64,000 bases of DNA from Wenxinia marina DSM 24838 (GCF_000379485.1 NZ_KB902299.1:62001-126000); one strand, 5' to 3'. Positions 17,163 through 25,895 are shown, counted from the stretch's first letter. Program-made: numbers and translations. Notes: generated by a model not told the origin, from the letters alone.

Positions 17163-18206
17163 TCAGTCATGTCGGTTGAGGCGCCTCTGGATCGGGAACA
17201 GCTGCACGCCCGTCCGCCCGGACAGGAGCCCCCACAGCCCCCCAGGCGCGAACAGCATCACCGCGATGCCGAGTGCGCCGAGGACCATGAGGTACCAGGC
17301 GCCGTAATCCGCCAGCAGCGTCTGCAGCGCGAAGAAGACGAGGACGCCGAGGATCGGCCCCTCGATCGTGCCGATGCCGCCGATCACCACGATGAAGATC
17401 ACGAACGCGGTCCAGTCGATGACCGAGAAGGCGCTGTCGGGGCTGATGCGGCCGTTCTGCAGGAAGATGAGACCCCCCGCGATGCCGGTGCCGAAGGCGG
17501 CGACGAGGAAGACCACCCACTTCATCCGCTCGCTGTCGACGCCGACCGAGCGCGCCGCGCCGACATTGTCGCGCAGCGCCGCGAGGGCGAGGCCGCGCTT
17601 CGTGCGCAGGAACCAGTAGATGCCGCCGATGGTCGCCACCGCCAGCGCGAGCGCCAGCCAGTAGGTCAGGATGTCCCGCGCCTCGGAGGCGCGGACGTCG
17701 AACGCGCCCTCGATCCAGCCCGCGCCCCACATCGCGTCCCGCGCGTCGCGGGGCAGCGAGGTGCCGGTGCCGCCGCCGACCGCCTTCCACTGGGCGACGG
17801 ACAGGCGCACCACCTCGGCCACGACCCAGGTGCCGATGGCGAAGTAGGCGCCCTGCAGGCGGAACGCGAAGAACGCTGTCGGGATGGCGAGGACCAGCGC
17901 GGCGACGCCCGCCAACAGCAGCCCCGCGACGGGGTTCACGCCCCAGAGGATCGCGCCGCCGAACAGCATGTAGGCGCCGAAGCCGACGAACGCCTGCTGG
18001 CCCACGCTGACGAGGCCGCCGTACCCGGCGAGCAGGTTCCAGAACTGCGCCAGCGTCAGCATCGTCAGGATGAAGAACAGGTCCTGGATCAGCGAGCGCG
18101 AGGCGATGAACGGAACCGCGACGGCGACGGCCAGCAGCACCAGCGCCGCGGCCGCCGCGATCTGCGACGCCGTCGTCCGGGTGGTTACGGTGTAGTGCGC
18201 GGCCAT
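17163..18206 (-). CDS. Branched-chain-type ABC transporter permease (LivM type)
   Basis: A 347-aa inner-membrane permease with about ten helices and the LivM features LVSVGQQAFVGFGAY and the cytoplasmic loop TKRGLALAALRDNVGAARSVGVD. The ATG at 18206 shares a base with the LivH stop (TGATG overlap). It belongs to a five-component importer (two permeases, two ATPases, one binding protein) embedded among aromatic-degradation genes, so its cargo is probably an aromatic acid or phenolic compound. Confidence 0.92.
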   Translation of the reverse strand: MAAHYTVTTRTTASQIAAAAALVLLAVAVAVPFIASRSLIQDLFFILTMLTLAQFWNLLAGYGGLVSVGQQAFVGFGAYMLFGGAILWGVNPVAGLLLAGVAALVLAIPTAFFAFRLQGAYFAIGTWVVAEVVRLSVAQWKAVGGGTGTSLPRDARDAMWGAGWIEGAFDVRASEARDILTYWLALALAVATIGGIYWFLRTKRGLALAALRDNVGAARSVGVDSERMKWVVFLVAAFGTGIAGGLIFLQNGRISPDSAFSVIDWTAFVIFIVVIGGIGTIEGPILGVLVFFALQTLLADYGAWYLMVLGALGIAVMLFAPGGLWGLLSGRTGVQLFPIQRRLNRHD

Positions 18207-19069
18207 CAGTCGAACGCCCTCGGGAACAGGCCCCGCGGCCGGACCAGCAGCACGGCGAGAAAGGCGACGTGTCCGGCGAGGATCTGCCATTCGGGGTTGA
18301 TCTGCGCCCCCACGGTCTGCGCCACGCCGATGATCACGCCACCCGCCAGCGTCCCCCAGAGCGAGCCCAGCCCGCCGATGATGACCGCCTCGAACGCGTA
18401 GATCAGCCGCGCCGGCCCGGTGGTGGGGTCGAAGTTCGCCCGCGTGCCGAGGTAGAGCGCGGCGATGGTCACCACGACCATCGCGATCCCCGTCGCCTGC
18501 GCGAAGACCGACGCCGGCTTCACGCCCATCAGGCTCGCCGTCACCGGATCGTCCGACGTCGCGCGGAACGCGCGTCCCAGCGACGTCCGGTAGAAGATGA
18601 ACTGCAGTGCCAGCGTGACGCCGATGGCCGAGAGGAACGTCAGCAGCGGCATCACGCCGAGCGAGATCGGCCCCACCGGCAGCGACGCCGTCTCCAGCCA
18701 GCCGGCCGGGATGCGGCGGCTGTCGGCGGAGAAGCCCTCCAGCAGCGCGTTCTGCAGGACGACGGACAGGCCGAACGTCACCAGGAGCGGCGGCAGGATG
18801 TCGGTCCCCAGCACCCGGTTCAGCACCACCCGCTGCAGCGCCCAGCCGAGGCCGAACATGATCGGCAGAGCGATCAGCGCCGCGACGAACGGACCGAGGC
18901 CGAGCAGCGTCACCAGCATCAGGATCAGGTACGCGGCGAATACGATGAGGTCGCCGTGGGCGAGGTTCACCAGCCGCATGATCCCGAAGACGAGGCTGAG
19001 GCCCAGCGCGAAGAGCGCGTAGAGCCCGCCGAGCAGCACCCCCTGCAGCACGGTATCGACCCAGATCAT
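18206..19069 (-). CDS. Branched-chain-type ABC transporter permease (LivH type)
   Basis: A 287-aa inner-membrane permease starting MIWVDTVLQGVLLGGLYALFALG, with RLVNLAHGDLIVFAAYL and the cytoplasmic loop TSLGRAFRATSDDPVTASLMGV typical of LivH. It overlaps the LivF gene upstream by 4 bases and LivM downstream by 1. Together they form the membrane channel of the importer. Confidence 0.92.
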   Translation of the reverse strand: MIWVDTVLQGVLLGGLYALFALGLSLVFGIMRLVNLAHGDLIVFAAYLILMLVTLLGLGPFVAALIALPIMFGLGWALQRVVLNRVLGTDILPPLLVTFGLSVVLQNALLEGFSADSRRIPAGWLETASLPVGPISLGVMPLLTFLSAIGVTLALQFIFYRTSLGRAFRATSDDPVTASLMGVKPASVFAQATGIAMVVVTIAALYLGTRANFDPTTGPARLIYAFEAVIIGGLGSLWGTLAGGVIIGVAQTVGAQINPEWQILAGHVAFLAVLLVRPRGLFPRAFD

Positions 19070-19773
19070 GCCGCCGCCCCGAAATAGGCGTCGTGGATCG
19101 CCTCGCGGCTGAGCTCCTCCGGCCGGCCCGACAGCGTGACCCGGCCCTCCATCATGCAGTGCACTCTGTCCGCGACCTTCAGGGCCTGGCCGATGTCCTG
19201 CTCAACCACCACGATGCTGGCCCCCGTCTCGCGGATGCGCGGGAAGGCGGCGTAGATGTCGCGGATCACGACCGGCGCGAGGCCGAGGCTGATCTCGTCG
19301 CAGAGCAGGACGCGGGGGTTCGACATGAGCGCCCGGCCGATGGACACCATCTGCTGCTGCCCGCCCGACAGGGCGGTGCCGGGCTGGCCCCGCCGCTCCT
19401 TGAGGATCGGAAAGAGGTCGTAGACCGTCTCCAGCCGCCAGGGGCCGGCCACCTTGCGGCGGTGGGCGCCCATCAGCAGGTTCTCCTCCACCGACAGCGA
19501 GGGGAACAGCTTGCGCCCCTCGGGCACCATCGCGATGCCGAGCGCCATGATCTCGTCCGGCGCCATCGCGCCGATCTCCCGCCCGTCGAAGCGGACCATG
19601 CCAAGCGCCTGCCGGATCACCCCGGCGATGGAGCGCATGAGAGTGGTCTTGCCCGCGCCGTTCGCGCCGATCACGGCGACGGTCTCGCCCTCGGCGAGGG
19701 TGAGGTCCACGCCGAACAGGGCCTGGAAGTCGCCGTAGAAGGCGGTCAGGCCACGTGTTTCCAGGAGCGCCAT
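19066..19773 (-). CDS. Branched-chain-type ABC transporter ATP-binding protein (LivF type)
   Basis: A 235-aa ABC ATPase with Walker A GANGAGKTT, signature LSGGQQQMV and Walker B VLLCDEISLG; the QDIGQALKVADR segment and short length fit LivF. The ATG at 19773 overlaps the LivG stop by one base. Second ATPase of the heteromeric pair. Confidence 0.92.
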   Translation of the reverse strand: MALLETRGLTAFYGDFQALFGVDLTLAEGETVAVIGANGAGKTTLMRSIAGVIRQALGMVRFDGREIGAMAPDEIMALGIAMVPEGRKLFPSLSVEENLLMGAHRRKVAGPWRLETVYDLFPILKERRGQPGTALSGGQQQMVSIGRALMSNPRVLLCDEISLGLAPVVIRDIYAAFPRIRETGASIVVVEQDIGQALKVADRVHCMMEGRVTLSGRPEELSREAIHDAYFGAAA

Positions 19774-20495
19774 CAGACCTCGATCCCCAGGTAGATCTCG
19801 CGCACCTCCTTCGAGGCCATGATCTCGGCGGGTTCGCCGATGCCGATGACCCTGCCGAAGTCGAGCACCAGCAGCCGCTCGACCACGCTGTTCAGCGCGT
19901 GCAGGACATGCTCGATCCAGACGATGGTGACGCCCTCGGCGTGGACGCGGCGGATCGTGTCCACCAGCGCCACGCACTCGCCCTCGGTCAGCCCGCCCGC
20001 AATCTCGTCCAGCAGCAGCAGCTTCGGCCGCGTCGCCATGGCGCGGGCCAGCTCCAGCCGCTTGCGCTGGAGCAGGGTCAGCCCGCCGGCGGGGCGGTTG
20101 GCGACGTGGATCAGTTCCGTCCGCTCCAGCACCTCGGCGCAGTCCGCTTCCACCGCGCGCTCGGGCAGGCCGCGGCCGTGGGTGGCGGCGACGAGGAGGT
20201 TCTCGAACACGGTCAGGCGGTCGAAGGGCTGGGGGATCTGGAACGAGCGGCCGATGCCGGACAGGCACCGCTGCATCGGCGGCACCCGCGTGACGTCGCG
20301 GCCGTCATATTCGATCCGGCCGGCGTCCGGCGACAGGCCGCCGGTGATGAGGTTGAACAAGGTCGACTTGCCCGCGCCGTTCGGCCCGATGATCCCCAGC
20401 GCCTGTCCCTCCGGCACGTCGAACGTCACCCCGTCGGTCACCGTGAGGGCGCCGAAGCTCTTGGACACGTCATGGAGCGACAGGATCGGGGACAT
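19773..20495 (-). CDS. Branched-chain-type ABC transporter ATP-binding protein (LivG type)
   Basis: A 240-aa ABC ATPase with Walker A GPNGAGKST and Walker B LLLLDEIAGG, plus the LivG-like segment GIGRSFQIPQPF. The signature region reads LTLLQRKRLELARA rather than the usual LSYGQQRRLE, a mild departure that keeps the surrounding motif. It lies downstream of the binding-protein gene, from which it is separated by a strong hairpin at 20515-20546. Confidence 0.9.
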   Translation of the reverse strand: MSPILSLHDVSKSFGALTVTDGVTFDVPEGQALGIIGPNGAGKSTLFNLITGGLSPDAGRIEYDGRDVTRVPPMQRCLSGIGRSFQIPQPFDRLTVFENLLVAATHGRGLPERAVEADCAEVLERTELIHVANRPAGGLTLLQRKRLELARAMATRPKLLLLDEIAGGLTEGECVALVDTIRRVHAEGVTIVWIEHVLHALNSVVERLLVLDFGRVIGIGEPAEIMASKEVREIYLGIEV

Positions 20496-20514
20496 GGGGC
20501 TCGCGCAGATGGAG

Positions 20515-20546
20515 GTCCCCGCCCGGACCTCGGCCCGGGCGGGGAC
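20515..20546 (-). repeat. Intercistronic hairpin with a 12-bp perfect stem
   Basis: The arms GTCCCCGCCCGG (20515-20526) and CCGGGCGGGGAC (20535-20546) are perfectly complementary around an 8-base loop. It lies between the stop of the substrate-binding protein gene and the LivG start, and no T-run follows on the minus strand. It is therefore better explained as an mRNA-stabilising or attenuating hairpin that lets the binding protein be made in excess than as a full terminator. Confidence 0.7.
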
Positions 20547-20551
20547 TGGGA

Positions 20552-21832
20552 TCACGACAGGGGCTGCATTTCGCCCTGGGTCGGGATGTCCGGCGCGGTG
20601 GAGTTCTCCACCGTCACCAGCGTGAACGTGCCGTCGTCGTTCCGCCGCCACTGGCCGCCGACAAGCGGCGTCTTGCAGACGTTCTGCGCGGCGAAGTCGG
20701 GGACGCCCGCCCCGTTCCACTCCACATGCCCGACGATGGTGTCGAGGTTGGTCGCCGCGATCGCCTCGGCCATCGCGTCGGGGTCGGTCGGGTCCTCGGT
20801 CCGCTTGATGACGTCGGCCGCCGTCTCGAAGAGCGAGTGGATGAAGCCGATGGGCTGCGTCCAGGGCCGCCCGGTCGCGTCGGTGAAGGCCCGCGCCAGC
20901 TCGGCGCAGCTCTGCCCCGTCAGCGACGAGGTGAAGGGGTGGTTCGCCGACCACCACACCTCGGACGACAGGTTGTGCCCGGCCTCGCCCAGCGTCTCGA
21001 CCGATTGCGGGAACAGGATCGCCTTGGCGACCGTGATCGCCTTGGGGTTGAAGCCCTGCTGGCTCGCCTGATTGCGGAACGTCGTGAAGTCGGGCGGGAT
21101 CACCACGCCGGTGACGATGTCGGCGTTCGCGGCCTTGAAGGCGTTGATCTGCGCGGTGAAGTCGTCGGTGAGGTTCTGGTAGCGGCCGGGATCGACCGTC
21201 TCGTACCCCGCCGCGGCAAAGCCCGGCGCGACGCCCGTGTTCGGATCGCCCCAGGCGTTGCCGTCGGCATCGTTCGGGAAGAGGCCGCCGACGACCTTGT
21301 TGGTGTCCAGCTGGTCCCACATGGCGGTGAAGACGGCGATCACGTCCTCCAGCCCCCAGAAATAGTGGAAGGCGTAGTCGAACGGCCGCCAGCTGCCGGG
21401 ATCGCCCGGGTTGCCCTGCTGGCCGATGAACCAGGGCTGCCACGGCGCCATGGTCGAGATGGTGGGGATGCCCTCGCTCTCGGCCACCGTCGTGACGGGG
21501 TTCGTCGTCTCGGGGGTCGAGGCGACGAGCATCAGGTGGATCCCGTCGTCGATGATGAGTTCCTGCGCCACGTCGGCGGCGCGGTTGGGGTTGGACTGGC
21601 TGTCCTTGACGATCACTTCGACGTTCAGCCCCTGCTCGGCCGCGATGCGGTTGAACGCCTCGATGGTGAAGGCGTCCGCCTCGGCGAAGCCGGCGAGCGG
21701 ACCGGTCTGCGGGCTGACATAGCCGATGCGGACCGGCGACCCTTGCGCGAGGGCGGGGGCGAACAGGCCGCCGGCAGAGGTGACGAGGCCGCCGGCGGCG
21801 GCGGATTTCAGCAGGCGTCTTCTGGTCAGCAT
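20552..21832 (-). CDS. ABC transporter substrate-binding protein (LivK/aromatic type), Tat-exported
   Basis: A 426-aa periplasmic binding protein of the branched-chain amino acid family. The N-terminus MLTRRRLLKSAAAGGLVTS carries a Tat-like RRRLL motif with cleavage expected after FAPALAQ. The mature protein begins VRIGYVSPQTGPLAGF, usual for the family, and has the DSQSNPNRAADVAQEL segment. In this operon the ligand is likely an aromatic or phenolic compound rather than an amino acid; this is inferred from the neighbours only. Confidence 0.88.
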   Translation of the reverse strand: MLTRRRLLKSAAAGGLVTSAGGLFAPALAQGSPVRIGYVSPQTGPLAGFAEADAFTIEAFNRIAAEQGLNVEVIVKDSQSNPNRAADVAQELIIDDGIHLMLVASTPETTNPVTTVAESEGIPTISTMAPWQPWFIGQQGNPGDPGSWRPFDYAFHYFWGLEDVIAVFTAMWDQLDTNKVVGGLFPNDADGNAWGDPNTGVAPGFAAAGYETVDPGRYQNLTDDFTAQINAFKAANADIVTGVVIPPDFTTFRNQASQQGFNPKAITVAKAILFPQSVETLGEAGHNLSSEVWWSANHPFTSSLTGQSCAELARAFTDATGRPWTQPIGFIHSLFETAADVIKRTEDPTDPDAMAEAIAATNLDTIVGHVEWNGAGVPDFAAQNVCKTPLVGGQWRRNDDGTFTLVTVENSTAPDIPTQGEMQPLS

Positions 21833-21863
21833 GGTCTTCTCCTCCCTGAGAAAATGAGCGCAG

Positions 21864-22919
21864 TCAGGCCGCGGGCCGCGTTCCCTCCCACGCGGCCTGC
21901 AGCAGTCGGCGGATGTCCTCCCGGTCGAACGGCCGGGGGTTCTCGTAGCGGTTCTTCAGCGCGATGTCGGCGGCGCGGTCGAGGTCGGCCTCGCTCAACC
22001 CGAGGTCGGCCAGCCGCGTCGGCGCTCCGGACGCCTGCGCGAGATCCCACAGGCCGCCGCCGACCGAGCCGCCGAACATCTCGGCCACCGGGCCCAGCAG
22101 GTCGGTGCCCTTCGCATTGAAGCCGGCGGTGTGCGGCAGCAGGATCGCGTGGGTGTCCGCGTGCGGCATGTCGAACGAACCGCCGACGACGTGCGCCAGC
22201 TTGTGGTGCAGCGACATCGCCACGTAGCCGAGCGCGGTGGAGCAGAGCCACGCGCCGTAGAGCAGGCGGCCGCGGATCGCCTTGTCCTCCGGCGCCTCGC
22301 GCAGCTTCGGCAGGGTATCGCGGATCGCGCGCAGCGCTTCCAGCGACATGAGACTTGTCACCGGGTTGCCGTCGGGCGCGTACAGCGCCTCCACCGCGTG
22401 GGCGGCGGCGTTCAGGGCGGACTTCACCGACAGGTCCACCGGCAGGCCGAGCGTGAGGTCCACGTCGTAGATCACCGTTTCGGGCCGGATCGAGGGGTCG
22501 CGGCGGGTCGTCTTCTCGCCGTCCGTCGTCTCGCCGAGGATGTCGGTCATCTCGGAGCCGGCATAGGTGGTCGGGATCGCCACATGGTCGCAGCCGGTGC
22601 GGGTGGCGATCGCCTTGCCGAGCCCGATGGTGGAGCCACCGCCGAGGGAGACGACGCAGTCGGCCCCCGCGCCCTGGTAGGCCCGGATCGCGCGATCCGT
22701 GACCTCGACCGGCGTGTGCATCGCCGCGTCACCGAAGGTGCCGACGACCGTCTCGCCCATCCGGTCCGCCAGCGCCGCGCCCGCCTCGGCCTGCGACCGG
22801 GTGGTCAGCAGCAGCGCCCGCGACCGGCCCAGCCGAGCGACCTCGTCGCCGGTCCGCGCCAGGGTTCCGTGTCCGAAGACCACGCGCGTGGCGATGCCGG
22901 GAAAGACGAACGGGCTCAT
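21864..22919 (-). CDS. Maleylacetate reductase (iron-type alcohol dehydrogenase family)
   Basis: A 351-aa NAD(P)H-dependent enzyme reducing maleylacetate to 3-oxoadipate. It has the nucleotide-binding segment SLGGGSTIGLGKAIA and the metal-site region with histidines in NAAAHAVEALYAP and SLHHKLAHVVGG...PHADTHA. The start (VFPGIATRVVFGHGT) and length match maleylacetate reductases rather than general alcohol dehydrogenases. It completes the hydroxyquinol route with the dioxygenase and hydroxylase. The ATG at 22919 overlaps the esterase stop by 4 bases. Confidence 0.9.
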   Translation of the reverse strand: MSPFVFPGIATRVVFGHGTLARTGDEVARLGRSRALLLTTRSQAEAGAALADRMGETVVGTFGDAAMHTPVEVTDRAIRAYQGAGADCVVSLGGGSTIGLGKAIATRTGCDHVAIPTTYAGSEMTDILGETTDGEKTTRRDPSIRPETVIYDVDLTLGLPVDLSVKSALNAAAHAVEALYAPDGNPVTSLMSLEALRAIRDTLPKLREAPEDKAIRGRLLYGAWLCSTALGYVAMSLHHKLAHVVGGSFDMPHADTHAILLPHTAGFNAKGTDLLGPVAEMFGGSVGGGLWDLAQASGAPTRLADLGLSEADLDRAADIALKNRYENPRPFDREDIRRLLQAAWEGTRPAA

Positions 22920-23566
22920 GCCGCGTCTCCGAAAGGGGCCGTGCCGTCGGCCATCGCGGCGCAGAGCGCGTCGAGAGCTGCGATCTCCGCCTGCGAGACT
23001 TCGTGCGGACGCCCCGGAAAGACGTCGCTGCGCACCCGCGCGCCGCTCTCGATCAGGTGGCCGACCGCCGCCTGGAAGGCCCGGGTCGGGATCCACGGAT
23101 CGTCGTCGCCGTTGCTGCAGTAGACCGGCAGCCCCGCCAGATCGGCCCGCGGCAGATCGTCCTGCACCGCGCCGACGCGGCAGCCGGTCAGCATCGCCGC
23201 CGCGTCCGCGCGGCCGCCGTGCATCAGGTGCTCGATCACCATGCAGGCGCCCTGCGAGAACCCGACGAGCACGAGCGGCCGGTCCGGCACGGACTGGCGC
23301 GCCGCCGCCTCCGCCTCGGCCACGAGCGCGAGAGACGCCGCCAGCTGCGCCCCGGTCCGGTCGGTCATCGGCTCCACCGCCTTGGCGTCGTACCACGATC
23401 CCCCGGGCGCCGCCGGCAGGACGACATGCAAGCCGGGCACCGACAGGCGCGAGACCACGGCGTCCAGCATGACCTCCGGCGACTGGCCGCGGCCGTGAAG
23501 GAGCACCAGGGCGCCGCGCGCCGCCCCGGGGTCCGCGCCGGCCGTGACGAGGCCGTTCTCAGGCAT
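22916..23566 (-). CDS. Phospholipase/carboxylesterase-family hydrolase (MhqD-like)
   Basis: A 216-aa alpha/beta hydrolase. The oxyanion region LLHGRGQS is near residue 22, the nucleophile elbow GFSQG near 102, and Asp (GDDDPWIP) and His (GRPHEVS) complete the triad. It has no signal peptide, so it is cytoplasmic. It overlaps the VOC dioxygenase gene by 8 bases, the same partnership as MhqO-MhqD in the quinone-responsive operon of Bacillus subtilis. It may hydrolyse a ring-cleavage product or an aromatic ester; the substrate is unknown. Confidence 0.85.
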   Translation of the reverse strand: MPENGLVTAGADPGAARGALVLLHGRGQSPEVMLDAVVSRLSVPGLHVVLPAAPGGSWYDAKAVEPMTDRTGAQLAASLALVAEAEAAARQSVPDRPLVLVGFSQGACMVIEHLMHGGRADAAAMLTGCRVGAVQDDLPRADLAGLPVYCSNGDDDPWIPTRAFQAAVGHLIESGARVRSDVFPGRPHEVSQAEIAALDALCAAMADGTAPFGDAA

Positions 23567-24524
23567 CCTGGAAGCTGGCAGGCTCGAGCCCCTCGATCAG
23601 CTCGGACTTGCGGTCCTCGAACCAGGGCGGGAAGACCAGCGTCTTGCCGATGGCGTCGGCCGGCTCGTCCCGCGCCCAGCCCTCGGGCACGGTCCACGCG
23701 AGCTCGAACAGCGCGCCGCCGGGGCTGCGCACGTAGCACGACTTGAAGTACATCCGGTCCTTCTGTTCCGAGATGTCGGTGAACCCCAGCCCCTCGATAT
23801 GGGCGCGCAGGTTCATCTGGTTCTCCTCGTCGCCGGTATTCAGCGCGAAGTGGTGGATGGTGCCGCCCGACAGCGTCCAGGTGCCCTGCGCCTCGTCGCG
23901 GATCTCCATCACCTCGACGACGCTGGTCGGCCCGCCCGCGTTCGGCACCTCGTAGGCCATGCCGTTCTCGTCGTCGGCCATCTTCTTCAGCGGCAGCGCG
24001 ATGGTCAGGAAGTCGTCCATCGCGGTCTTGTCCATCACCGCGACGACGCCGCCGTAGATGCCCTTGATCCCGTGCTCGGCGGTGACGCCGGCCTCCTCGC
24101 TGACGATGGAGGGGCGGTTGTCGCCCGGGTTCTCGACCAGCTGCATCTCGATGCCGCTGGGATGGCGGAAGTCCACGCGGTCGATGCCGAAGCGATTGCT
24201 CTTGGTCGCCTCGATGCCGTGCTCGCCGAGGCGGTTCACCCAGTAGTCGGACGCGCCGACCGGGATCGCCTGCTGCACGATCTTGGACTGGTTGGTGCCG
24301 CGGCGGCCGTAGACGCCGGGCTTGCGGAACGGGAAGGTCGTGATGATCGTCGACTCATCGCCGTTCTTCGAGCCGTAATACAGGTGGTAGACGGGGATCT
24401 GCCCGTCGAACAGGACCGTGCGCTTGACCGAATGCAGGCCCAGCGTCTTGGTGAAGAAGTTGAAATCCTCCTGAGCGCCGTCGGTGCTCATGGTCAGATG
24501 GTGATATCCCTTGATCTGGCTCAC
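23559..24524 (-). CDS. VOC-family ring-cleaving dioxygenase (MhqO-like, hydroquinone type)
   Basis: A 321-aa two-module vicinal-oxygen-chelate protein. The likely metal ligands are His in KGYHHLTM near the N-terminus, His in GGTIHHFAL in the second module and Glu in GALFELAWT. Length and sequence fit MhqO/LinE-like enzymes acting on hydroquinones. The start is a GTG at 24524 after GGGAGGA; in-frame ATGs lie further in, past the conserved first histidines. First gene of the leftward catabolic operon, divergent from the LysR regulator. Confidence 0.87.
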   Translation of the reverse strand: MSQIKGYHHLTMSTDGAQEDFNFFTKTLGLHSVKRTVLFDGQIPVYHLYYGSKNGDESTIITTFPFRKPGVYGRRGTNQSKIVQQAIPVGASDYWVNRLGEHGIEATKSNRFGIDRVDFRHPSGIEMQLVENPGDNRPSIVSEEAGVTAEHGIKGIYGGVVAVMDKTAMDDFLTIALPLKKMADDENGMAYEVPNAGGPTSVVEVMEIRDEAQGTWTLSGGTIHHFALNTGDEENQMNLRAHIEGLGFTDISEQKDRMYFKSCYVRSPGGALFELAWTVPEGWARDEPADAIGKTLVFPPWFEDRKSELIEGLEPASFQDA

Positions 24525-24648
24525 GCGGCCGTCCTCCCTGACGTCGGTCTGATGGTCCCCCGGGGCGGCGATGTCGCGCCGCCGCCCGTCCTCGCCAGAA
24601 AGAGTTACGCCGGCGGTTCGGGGGGAATATGCAAATGCGACCGGACCG

Positions 24649-24665
24649 CATAACGATACGTTATG
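24649..24665. promoter_or_regulatory. LysR-type operator CATAACG-ATA-CGTTATG (T-N11-A)
   Basis: A perfect 7-3-7 inverted repeat containing the classic LysR box T-N11-A (T24651 to A24663). Its last three bases are the ATG of the LysR gene at 24663. The MhqO-like gene starts 125 bases away in the other direction. Binding here would block the regulator's own translation start region, so negative autoregulation together with control of the catabolic operon is expected. Confidence 0.75.
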
Positions 24666-25610
24666 AAGTTCGAGGAGAAGCATCTCGTCCATCTGGCGGC
24701 CGTCGTCGAGTACGGCGGCGTCTCGGCCGCGGCCGAGCAGCTGGGCCTGTCGCAGCCCGCGGTCTCGCGCACGCTGTCGGCCCTGGAGAAACGGGTCGGA
24801 GAGCCCCTGTTCCAGCCGGGCCGCCGCCCCTTGCGCCCGACGAGCATCGGGGCCGAGCTGGCGCGTCACGGCCTCGTCATCCTCAACGCCTCGCGCGAGG
24901 CGGCCGAGACGATCACGAGCTTCCGCACCGGATCGGCCGGGACGGTGCGGATCGCCGGCGTGCCGTTCTTCATGGACGCCTTCATCAGCGGCATGATCGG
25001 CGGCTTCCAGCGGCTCGCGCCCGACATCCTGGTCGAGCAGAGCTACGGCAATCTGCAGGACCTCGAGAACGGCATCGCGGCCAAGCGGCTGGATCTGGCG
25101 ATCTGCCCGCTGGGGTCGATCAAGTCCAAGCCGGAGTTCCGCTTCACTCCGATCATCAAGGCGCGCAACGTCGTCGCCTGCCGGGTCGGCCACCCGCTGA
25201 CACGGCGCAAGACGCTCAGCCGCACCGACGTCGCGGACTTCCCGTGGATCGCCCCCCTGCCCGGCTCGCCTCTCCTGGCCGATCTGCACACGATCCTGCT
25301 GAACCTCGGCCTGCCCGAGGTCTGCATCCGCTATTCCGGCGGCTCGCTGCTGTCGGTGCTGAACTACCTCGAAGAGACCGACGCGCTGGCGATCCTGCCG
25401 CACTCGGTGACCTTCGCGCACCGCAAGGACCGCAAGGTGACCGTGCTGCCGCTGGACATCCCGCAGCCGCCCCGTTCGCTGGGCATCCTGCGCGCCCGCG
25501 AGGCGCGCCTGCCGGCGGCCGAGCAGCTGGCCAGCCACATCCTCAAGCGGTTCGACGCCCTGCGCGCGGCGATCGAGCGGCACCAGACCTCGATCGTCTG
25601 GGGGCCGTGA
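24663..25610 (+). CDS. LysR-family transcriptional regulator
   Basis: A 315-aa regulator with an N-terminal winged helix (AAVVEYGGVSAAAEQLGLSQPAVSRTLSALEKRVGEPLF) and an effector domain from about residue 90. It is divergent from the aromatic catabolic operon and is probably its activator, responding to an aromatic inducer or pathway intermediate. The ATG at 24663 has no Shine-Dalgarno sequence and sits inside the palindrome, so the mRNA may be leaderless. No other in-frame ATG precedes the conserved HTH. Confidence 0.88.
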   Translation: MKFEEKHLVHLAAVVEYGGVSAAAEQLGLSQPAVSRTLSALEKRVGEPLFQPGRRPLRPTSIGAELARHGLVILNASREAAETITSFRTGSAGTVRIAGVPFFMDAFISGMIGGFQRLAPDILVEQSYGNLQDLENGIAAKRLDLAICPLGSIKSKPEFRFTPIIKARNVVACRVGHPLTRRKTLSRTDVADFPWIAPLPGSPLLADLHTILLNLGLPEVCIRYSGGSLLSVLNYLEETDALAILPHSVTFAHRKDRKVTVLPLDIPQPPRSLGILRAREARLPAAEQLASHILKRFDALRAAIERHQTSIVWGP

Positions 25611-25704
25611 GGCTTCGCCGGCGCTGCTCCACCGGCGCGGCGCTCTCAAGCTCCTCCCCCGCCGCGCCGGGGATGCTCCAACATCCCGGATCATGCATCA
25701 GGGA

Positions 25705-25716
25705 GTACGGTCGTAC
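25705..25716. promoter_or_regulatory. Short inverted repeat GTACG-GT-CGTAC
   Basis: A 5-2-5 inverted repeat lies about 180 bases upstream of the enolase-superfamily gene, in a stretch (25611-25895) with no other recognisable feature. It could be an operator for a GntR- or similar regulator, but no such gene is adjacent. Confidence 0.25.
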
Positions 25717-25895
25717 GCGATTTGACGCGGACCGCGTGGGGGATCAGAAAGGCCGCGACGGAGACGGACCCTGGGGAAGGCCGGTGGGCGGAAACGACGG
25801 ATTCAGGGCGACGCCGCCTCCGGGAATCGACCAGTTGGAGGGATCGGTCGCCCGTCTCATCCGCGACTTCCTCGAAGACAACCGGACCGAATGCC

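Noticed and set aside
15390-18401. A 1003-codon open frame on the plus strand opposite the hydroxylase and LivM genes
   Set aside because: Same artefact of high third-position GC; His/Arg-rich, no motif, and it covers several well-supported minus-strand genes.
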